A stretch of DNA of 64,000 bases from NCBI GenBank assembly GCA_013180625.2, contig SNVD02002553.1, positions 103,843-167,842 on the forward strand, written 5' to 3'. The DNA comes from Boswellia sacra (lineage: Eukaryota > Streptophyta > Magnoliopsida > Sapindales > Burseraceae). The notes under the pieces were generated by a model. That model was not told where the DNA came from, did not search any database, and saw only the letters and a program-made list of their open reading frames with translations. Shown here piece by piece: positions 57,092-64,000 of the stretch. Within the stretch, counting starts at the first letter, position 1. Every line of letters starts with the position of its first letter. Made by a program: the position numbers and the translations under genes.

Positions 57092-57743
57092 TTATAAACG
57101 GAGATTCAGATCCAATTTGCACTTTTTGTTTTGCCCTCCTGCCCAATTAATTTGAGTACTAGCTGGGTCAGGTTCATACTCAACTTCTTGTAATTTGTCA
57201 AGTAACTCACCAGCAGAAGTGGCAGAAACAAGGATCTTTTCTCGCTGAATGAGGGATAAAATTTTGTTCCACAGCTGCATCAACAAAACTTATCAAAGGA
57301 TCAAAGAAATTTTTAACATTCAACAAACCTATGGGTTTTTGATGGAGATTCAGTTGGGCCCAAGAGGCAATTTGAAAAATTTCTTCAAGAGTGCCAAAGC
57401 CACCTGGTAAAGCAATAAAGGCATCTGAATTGATGAGCATATGTGCCATGCGTTCATGCATAGAGGAGACCTGTAACTCCTTCCCAACCGTTTTTCCAAC
57501 AATGCTTTCTACAGCCAAAGCTTTAGGAATAACTCCTAACACTTGACTACCTCCTACATATGCAGCTGTTGATACGCAACCCATTAACCCGAGGCTACCT
57601 CCCCCATAAACCACATGAATCTTTCTTTCAGCCAGTAGCCTACCAAGATAATTCGCTACTTCTACAACTCTTCACTTTTACCTGGTCGAGATCCACAGAA
57701 TACACATATCCTTTGGGATTCGACGTTTTGAAGTTCCCTCCAT
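57092..57743 (-). pseudogene. LOG-like gene, frameshifted copy in the reversed Athila element
   Basis: Nearly the same protein as the open LOG at 43424, with the GGGSLGLMG loop, SMHERMAHM with the catalytic Arg, and an undamaged PGGFGTLEE (closer to the plant consensus than the FGTFEE of the other copy). Disruptions are an extra C near 57716 (codon 10 region), a one-base deletion near 57664, and an indel near 57240, where the frame shifts to the piece ending QNKKCKLDLNL. Order and spacing to the CRP are as in the intact cassette. Confidence 0.92.
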
Positions 57744-58062
57744 GTCTATGTAACTCTCTAACTATGTGTGAAGAAGAGAACAAGAGATGTGGTATTTATG
57801 GAGTGCAAAAAGGTATGCTAATAATGACATCCAAATAGGTAGCTCGGCTGCTTGTTGAAAAACTTGACAATTATGCATAGAAAATCAAAAAAAAGACGAT
57901 GAAATAAGACACCATAAGTCAAACAAAAGATACAAATTCAAAAATGACAGCAATGAGGTATTAAAATTCAAAAATGATGGCACGCATGCATATGTATAGG
58001 TAGTTGTGACTGTGGCTCACATCTTCCTCTGGTTTTACGTCCAGAAACGGCTTAAACACCTT

Positions 58063-58612
58063 CTATGAGTTGGGGATATGCTTCCCATCCAGTTTTCTTA
58101 TAAACTGGCAAACAGGGTCGTTTTGAGTCAGATTCCCAAGACTATAGCGTTCCTGCTCATCTCGGAATTGTGTCCACAAATTAAAAATTTCACGCTGCAC
58201 AAGTCCACAAGAATGCGTCTCAAGGAGCATTCGGATATCATCCAAAGACTCCTTACTCAGTCCATTCTTGATGAACTGTAGTTTATCCTCTCGATTGTTA
58301 GACAAATATCTCAAGGAGCGGCAACGCTGGTTACAAGTCCATATTGCACATCTGGGACAAACTTGTAACCTTTTCGCTCTTCGCTTTTTGGCCAAAAGAG
58401 CTTTGTCCCAAACATGGCATATGGGGAACAAGATATCTGAAAACTCACAAGAAGGAACGAACCTTGGCTACAATACAAGCACTTAAATCAGCAGGAATAC
58501 CCTTACGCATCAACAACCTTAGTCTTTCTGCACGAGCTTTATAAATTTTAAGCAAATCATTTTGAGGAAGAGAGGGAAAATGTTTGTTCAATTTTGAGAG
58601 AATGGTATCCAT
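58063..58612 (-). pseudogene. CRP gene, frameshifted copy in the reversed Athila element
   Basis: Starts MDTILSKL at 58612. The last 120 residues, with the same four-Cys finger and C-terminal region, are open from 58431 to 58063. Relative to the intact copy there is a one-base insertion near 58455, a one-base deletion near 58438 and an insertion near 58394. The net frame is shifted and the residues just before the basic block are altered. Function as described for 42560-43108. Confidence 0.85.
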
Positions 58613-58833
58613 GTGAAGAAAATAAGAGAGAAGAAAATGGATGCAAGGTGAGCAACAGTTTTTAGGGAACTAAAAAACCGACTTTAAATGTCACGGAGTA
58701 CCGTATCCGCCACTTGACCGGGAAAAATCAATCCTTAAAAAGGATCGATTAAAGCAATGGACTCTTCGTTTTGGGCAAAATTTTCAAAGAATGGTTTTAA
58801 CCATTGTCCATTAACTTTAAACACATTACCATT

Positions 58834-59880
58834 CTATGGGTTCTCAATTTCAACTGCTCCATGAGGGAAAACATTTTTAACAATAAAAGGCCCAGTCCAA
58901 TGAGACCGAAGTTTACCAGGAAACAAATGCAATCTTGAATCATACAAAAGAACTTTTTGTGAAGGTTCAAAAGATTTTCTAACAATGGATTTGTCATGAA
59001 AAACCTTCATTATTTCTTTGTAGATTTTAGAATTTTCATAAGCCTTATTCCTGATTTCTTCAAGTTCACTCAATTGGAGTTTACGTAACTTGCAAGCATC
59101 ATTCAAATTTGTGTTGAATGTTTTAATGTCCCAATAAGCTTTATGCTCAATTTCCACAGGAAAGTGACAAGGTTTTCCATAAACTAATCTATAAGGAGAC
59201 ATTCCCAATGATGTTTTTAAAGCAGTTCGGTAAGCTCAAAGTGCATCATTAAGTCTTAAAGCCTAATATTTACGATTTGGGTTAACCATTTTTTCTAAGA
59301 TCTGTTTTATCTCCCTATTAGCTAATTCAACTTGTCCACTTGTTTGTGGGTGATAAGGTGTAAAAATTTTATGGGTTATTCCATATTTCTTCATTAAGGT
59401 TTCAAATGGTTTATTACAAAAAAGCGTACCCCCATCACTAATAATGGCTCGAGGAATTCCAAATCTACTCAAGATATTCTCTTTCAAGAATTTGACAACG
59501 GTTTTGTGGTCATTGTTTCGACATGGAGTTGCCTCGACCCATTTTGAAACATATTCTACTGCAATAAGGAATATACACAAAACCAAATGACGGTGGATAA
59601 GGGTCCCATAAAATCAATACACCAAAACAGTCAAAGATTTCAACACGACAAGAATGGGATTCAACGGCATCATGGTTTCTTTTTGAAATAGATCCCAATT
59701 TTTGACAATTTTTCACACGTCCTTTGCCAAATGCATGGGTTCTTTACCACATAAGGTGGGCCAATAAAATCCACAGGTAAGATCTAGCAGTCCGTTTTTT
59801 TCTAGATGACAAAATGTCCTCCACATGGCTTCAGAATGGATATAAAAGTTACATGACACTACCACTACTCATTGCTCGGG
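58834..59880 (-). pseudogene. Athila-type integrase
   Basis: Minus strand: a degraded N-terminal zinc-binding part (about 59880-59700), then the core VEYVSKWVEATPCRN. FGIPRAIISDGGTLFCN carries an Asp in the Athila-type ISDGGT context. TPYHPQTSGQVELANREIK supplies the Glu. The C-terminal part (59208-58834) has [16 protein letters not shown] and [19 protein letters not shown], the GPF module. Frame breaks at about 59590, 59260 and 59210. It would insert element cDNA into chromosomes and is inactive here. Confidence 0.92.
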
Positions 59881-60016
59881 TATGATCTTCTATATGTGGT
59901 TTCATGCGACAATACTCTCCGCCCCCTTCCCGCCCCTTCTACTCCCTATCCCCCTCCTCCCCTCCTCCCCCAACACACTCACCCCCCATATATGAAACAG
60001 ACAGGGTCATCCCCAG

Positions 60017-60837
60017 TCATGTAAAATTTTTCACCTCGGTTAAAAATTTTCTTTTGTCTTGAGCCATTCCAATGACCGGTGGCATTTTCCCTGTCGCAAG
60101 AAAATTTACAATGTTAGCAAACCAAGGTACAGTAGCACCGGAAAATAAAAATTCATCAGGAAAAGAATCATTGATAGGTGAAGTTTCAATTGATGTCTCT
60201 GTCGTTAGTCTTGAAAGATGATCAGCAACGACATTTTCAGCTCCTTTCTTATCTTTTATTGTGATGTTAAATTCTTGGAGCAATAAGATCAACCGTATCA
60301 ATCTAGGTTTTGTATCCTGTTTAGTCATTAAATATCTCACAGCCTGCCATGGTCAGTGTGTAAACAAAAAAAAAAATTTTTTGGGGGTTTTGCGAGAGCC
60401 AATTAAATAAGAACGAAATTTGTCCAATGCAAATACTTACTGCAAGTAGTCTTTTTCCAGCTTGTTGTGTAATTCATTTGTGCATCATTTAAAGTCCTAC
60501 TTGCATAGTATATCACATAAGGCTTACCTTCTTTTCTTTGTCCTAAGACAGCACTAACTGCATAGTCGCTTGCATCACACATCAATTCAAAAGGCAAGGA
60601 CCAATTAGGAGATTGCATAATTGGAGCAGTTGTTAAAAGTCCAATTAGTGTATCAAAGGCATTTTGACATTCTTGAGTCCATTCAAAGGAAGATCTTTTA
60701 TTGAAGAGGTTACCAAAGCAGAGGTTTAGACCTATAGCCACCATAAAAATTTCTATGAAACCTCCTATAAAATGCCAGCAATGCCCTAAAAATGCACACG
60801 AAACCTCTTTACTGTTTTTTGGTCGCGAGGAGACCAA
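60017..60837 (-). pseudogene. Athila-type RNase H region
   Basis: Shows FELMCDASDYAVSAVLGQR with the catalytic Asp, then VIYYASRTLNDAQMNYTT. After a break near 60350-60400 with odd homopolymer text (A-run, T-run, GGGGG), it continues with LLLQEFNITIKDKKGAENVVADHLSRL. It degrades the RNA strand during reverse transcription. The broken homopolymer segment could be decay or an assembly error. Confidence 0.88.
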
Positions 60838-60879
60838 AAGGGAATTAATTCCACTTTGCTTTGTTCCACTTCAATTCCT

Positions 60880-61541
60880 TTAGAAGGACCACCACATGGC
60901 CCTAAGGGAACAATTACTGAAAGTGACCATTATAATGGACCACTTTTCCCAATTCAAAATAAGACCTTTTTCTACAAACCTTTTTAGGACTTTTTCTAAA
61001 TTTTCAAGACAATTATCAAAAGAGTTTCCAAAGACAGTTAAATCATCCATGAAAACTTCTAAACAATGCTCAAACATGTCACTGAAAATGCTTAACATGC
61101 ATCTTTGAAAAGTGGCCTGGGGGCATTACAAAGTCACAAAAGGCATTCTTCCTAAATTTGCAAACAGTGCCAAAGGGGCACGCGGAAAAATGTGGTCTTT
61201 TCTTATTCTTCGAGTGCAATGGGAATTTGATAATAGCCTGAGTATCCATCAAGAAAGCAGTAGTGGGGGTGTCTTGCTACTCTTTCCAGAATTTGGTCAA
61301 GGAAAGGTAAGGAAAAATGGTCTTTTCTAGTGACAGCATTTAATTTTCTATAATCAATGCACATCCTCCAACTAGATGAGACACGAGTTGGCAATAATTC
61401 ACCCTTTTCATTTTTAACTACTGTAATGCCAGATTTCTTAGGTACTACTTGTGTAGGGGTTACCCACTTACTATCAGAAATAGGATAGATAATTCCCACA
61501 TCAAGTAGTTTGAGAACTTCAGCCCTAATGACCTCTTTCAT
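60880..61541 (-). pseudogene. Athila-type reverse transcriptase
   Basis: Includes YPISDSKWVTPTQVVPKKSG, WRMCIDYRKLNAVTRKDHF and LPFLDQILERVA, then YCFLDGYSGYYQI (first catalytic Asp). After a frameshift near 61200 comes the metal-binding box EVFMDDLTVFG near 61050. Both aspartates of MDD are kept, but the frame is broken so no active enzyme can be made. Confidence 0.92.
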
Positions 61542-61719
61542 GTGGATTTAATCTCCTTTGAGGAGTTTCCTCTTCCTTGCTTTTATTCATTTGCCCCAAT
61601 TCTTCAAATCTTGATTTTGAGCCTTTTTCCATCACCTGTGCACAATCCAATAAAGAGCATATATCAGAATGATCAGCCTCTAGTTCCATGCTTGATTCTA
61701 ATGAATTCACTAGACAAGT

Positions 61720-62469
61720 TTACAAAGGGTCAGAAGAACTCCCTTTTTGGATGTGATCTTCCACGATAGATTCAATTACATTGGCTTCATCAACTTCATC
61801 TTCTTCTTCATTTGGTTGTTTGCACATATTAAAAACATTAAGTTCTAATGTCATGTTCCCAAATGATAGCTTCATGACTCCATTCCTGTAATTAATCAAA
61901 GCATTAGAAGTAGCTAGAAATGGACGCCCTAAAATAACAGGAATTGAATTGCTTACTTCCACTGGTTGTGTGTCCAAGACAATAAAATCCACTGGGTAAA
62001 TGAATTTATCGACTTGAACTAACAAATCTTCTACTATTCCTATTGGTACTTTAATTGATCTATCAGCAAGCAAAAGAGTCACAGAAGTTGGTTTTAACTC
62101 ACCTAGATTGAGTTTTTGAAAAATCGAGTATGGAAGCAAATTCACACTAGCACCAAGATCAAGTAAAGCTTGTTCAATTTTATGGTCTCCAATAACACAT
62201 AAAATTGTAGGACAACCTGGATCCTTATATTTCACTGTATTATTATTTTGAAGAATAGCACTTACTTGCTCGGCTAGAAAGGCCTTCTTTTTCACATTTA
62301 GTTTTCTTTTCACAGTGCACAAATCTTTCAAAAATTTTGCATAAGAAGGTACCTGTTTGATCACATCAAGCAAGGGAATGTTGACCTTTACCTGTTTGAA
62401 AATTTCAAAGATTTCAGAATTGTGAGTTGGCTTCTTTTGTGTAGCTAATGCTTGAGGAAATGGAGACAC
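61720..62469 (-). pseudogene. Athila-type aspartic protease
   Basis: 249 codons open. The active site is ALLDLGASVNLLP (DLGAS replaces the usual DTGA, as in Athila and Tat elements), with the flap-region VPSIG-like VPIGIVEDLLVQV and the hydrophobic ILGRPFLAT near the end. It overlaps the end of the gag piece by 25 bases in another frame. It cleaves the Gag-Pol polyprotein in the intact family. Confidence 0.9.
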
Positions 62470-63995
62470 AGATGAGGATATGGTTTCCTCTTCGCTAGGT
62501 GTTGGTTTGGCAACCTCTTCCTGCCCTTTAGAGATCGATTCTTCTTCTTTCTCACAAGGGTCAGAATGTGTTTTTTAACAATCTTACCATTGCGAAGGGT
62601 CATGACTGACTTGGCTTGGTCAAAGTAATGGATACTTGAACTTCCTGCATTTGAGTTAGATTGATCTTTGGGGTTTTGCAATGTTTGAGAAGGAAATTTT
62701 CCCTTCTCTTGGATGCTAAATGTAGATACAAATTTTGCAAGAGTTTCAAACAAATTTGCTAATGTTTGAGCAGTTTGACTATTGAAAGTCTCTTGCTTTG
62801 TAATGAATGAATGCACCGTTTCTTCAAAGTCATTCCTAGGAGGAGGAGCATATGCATGATCATAAGAATTTTGAAAATTTTGTCGTGTTTGAAAAGGGAC
62901 TTGTGAAGATTGTGCATGATTATCATTTTTCCAACGAAGATTTGGATGATTTCTCCAACCAGGATTGTAGGTTTGTGAATATGGATTGTGATTTGGCCTT
63001 TTGAAAGTGTTCAAGGCATTGGCTTCTTCATGGAGACATTCCCTAAAGGCAGGCAAAGTTGGACGATCAAGAATATATCATTAGGGAATGGTCATTGCTC
63101 TATCACAAATGGTACAGACATTCTGAATAGAATCAATTGACCAATCTCTGTTCATTTCTAAAGCCTCGACTTTCTAGCTAGGGATGCATATTGGCTTGAA
63201 GGTCAGGTCTTCCCTAAGGTTGTAAATACTCCATCACCTCGTTAGACCTCTATTGGATGGCGAGGTTTGGGCTTTGCTTGGTACCTCATAGGTGCCAGCA
63301 GTGTCCCAATTTTGTGCCTTTTCTGCTAAGGAATCTAGGAAGTCAAGTGCTTCCTCATGGTCTTTTTCTTTAAATTCTCCTCTACACATTAATTCTACTA
63401 GTTGCCTATCTTGAGGTGTTAACCCTTCATAGAAATGTGCAACTATTCTCCAAGTTTCGAAACCATGGTGAGGACAGGTATTAAGTAGTTCCTTATACCT
63501 ATCCCAACATTGGTAAAGGGTTTCCCCTTGTTTTTGAGAGAAATCATAAATTTGTCTTTTAAGAGAATTTGTTCTATGGGTAGGAAAAATTTTTTTTAAA
63601 AATTGTTGTTTCATCTCATCCCATGAACTGATGGAATTCGACCTCAAATTTTGTAGCCATGTTCTAGCTTTATCTTTAAAAGAAAAAGAAAAAAGCTTTA
63701 ATCTAATGGTGTTTATGCTACAATTTGGGTCAGTGTAGGAGCTACATACCTCTTTAAAGAGTTTCAAGTACGAATATGGGTTCTCCATGTCAAGGCCATG
63801 AAAAGTGGGTAGAAGTCGAACAAAACTTGGTTTGAAATTGAAAAGGATTGAATCTGGAGGAGAAACTACACAAGATGGTGCACTAGTCCTTACCGGATTC
63901 ATGTAGTCTTTGAGGGTTCTTCTTTGGTTTTGATCATTTTGTTGCGAACGGTTGTCCCCTTCATCCGTGAATATTTCCTCATGATTGTCAGCCAT
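62445..63995 (-). pseudogene. Athila-type gag, frame-broken
   Basis: The first piece (63995-63234) starts MADNHEEIFTDEGDN and carries FHGLDMENPYSYLKLFKEV, the KDKARTWLQNLRS gag core, QGETLYQCWDRYKELLNTC, and EGLTPQDRQLVELMCRGEF. The second piece (63056-62445) follows a broken stretch where the zinc knuckle should be (CTICDRAMTI near 63110). It matches the gag at 40523 and shows the N-terminal residues that copy has lost. Confidence 0.92.
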
Positions 63996-64000
63996 GTTTT

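Larger units (their letters stand above)
54215..64000 (-). mobile_element. Athila-type Ty3/gypsy element with pol remnants and the CRP-LOG cassette, truncated by the window edge
   Basis: Minus-strand order: gag (63995-62445), protease (62469-61720), RT (61541-60880), RNase H (60837-60017), integrase (59880-58834), CRP (58612-58063), LOG (57743-57092), 3' region, and 3' LTR (55741-54215). The 5' LTR would lie beyond 64000. It shares LTR, gag, CRP, LOG and 3' region with the element at 38793-46898, so it represents the parent-type structure with pol still present. Frameshifts and stops occur in nearly every gene, so this copy is inactive. It shows that the cassette occupies the env-like slot after integrase. 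Confidence 0.93.

Noticed and set aside
38793..64000. Endogenous pararetrovirus
   Set aside because: LTRs, primer sites, target duplications and integrase domains show LTR retrotransposons. No viral movement or coat protein gene was seen.

Overview
The window is plant nuclear DNA, almost certainly from a eudicot. The evidence is an intact UGT71-like glycosyltransferase gene with its decayed paralogue, AT-rich intergenic DNA full of microsatellites, and nested plant LTR retrotransposons and CACTA, hAT and Mutator-like DNA elements. A piece of plastid 23S rRNA gene has also landed in one UGT copy. No bacterial or organellar gene organisation is present. The species cannot be named from sequence alone.

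Layout: 1-2653 is a gutted Ty1/copia element on the minus strand. 3203-4672 is the intact UGT gene (minus strand). 4673-16516 is gene-free AT-rich DNA with a copia solo LTR (11891-12743) and two adjacent tandem arrays (about 265-bp and about 82-bp units). From 16517 to 30032 lies a second UGT gene, now a pseudogene. It is broken by an 11.4-kb CACTA transposon (16537-27911, 3-bp target duplication), a plastid 23S rRNA insertion (29014-29393), a small inverted-repeat element and a frameshift. 31585-32245 is a Mutator-like MITE with a 9-bp target duplication. 33-54 kb is a three-level nest. The outermost layer is a minus-strand Tat-lineage Ty3/gypsy relic (antisense Transposase_28-type ORF at 33-35.6 kb, integrase at 51.5-52.7 kb). 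It is interrupted by a hAT element (35629-36892) and by a chromovirus (37796-51509). The chromovirus gag is in turn interrupted by an Athila-type element (38793-46898, 5-bp target duplication TATAC). 54215 to the right edge is a second Athila-type element on the minus strand, with decayed gag, protease, RT, RNase H and integrase.

The most notable system is a two-gene cassette found three times in the window. The first gene encodes a small basic cysteine-rich protein (CRP, 182 codons, one C-X2-C-X4-C-X3-C finger behind a KKRRAKR stretch). I think it resembles the nucleic-acid-binding cysteine-rich proteins of carlaviruses. The second encodes an intronless LONELY GUY (LOG) type cytokinin riboside 5'-monophosphate phosphoribohydrolase. 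In both Athila elements the pair sits where a retroviral env gene would be, between the integrase (or gag) and the 3' LTR. In the element at 38793-46898 both reading frames are open, and the LOG keeps its catalytic Arg98 and Glu121. That element has lost all of pol but keeps a long gag frame. The minus-strand element keeps pol remnants but has a broken cassette. A third, much more diverged cassette (22356-24084) lies inside the CACTA element. Its CRP has a frameshift and its LOG has one stop at codon 8.

Inference: an Athila-lineage family appears to have captured a spliced LOG transcript and a virus-like CRP gene and kept them together for a long time. Such an element could alter cytokinin levels in the cells where it is expressed. 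No expression or enzymatic activity can be shown from the sequence, and the viral origin of the CRP needs a profile search to confirm it.
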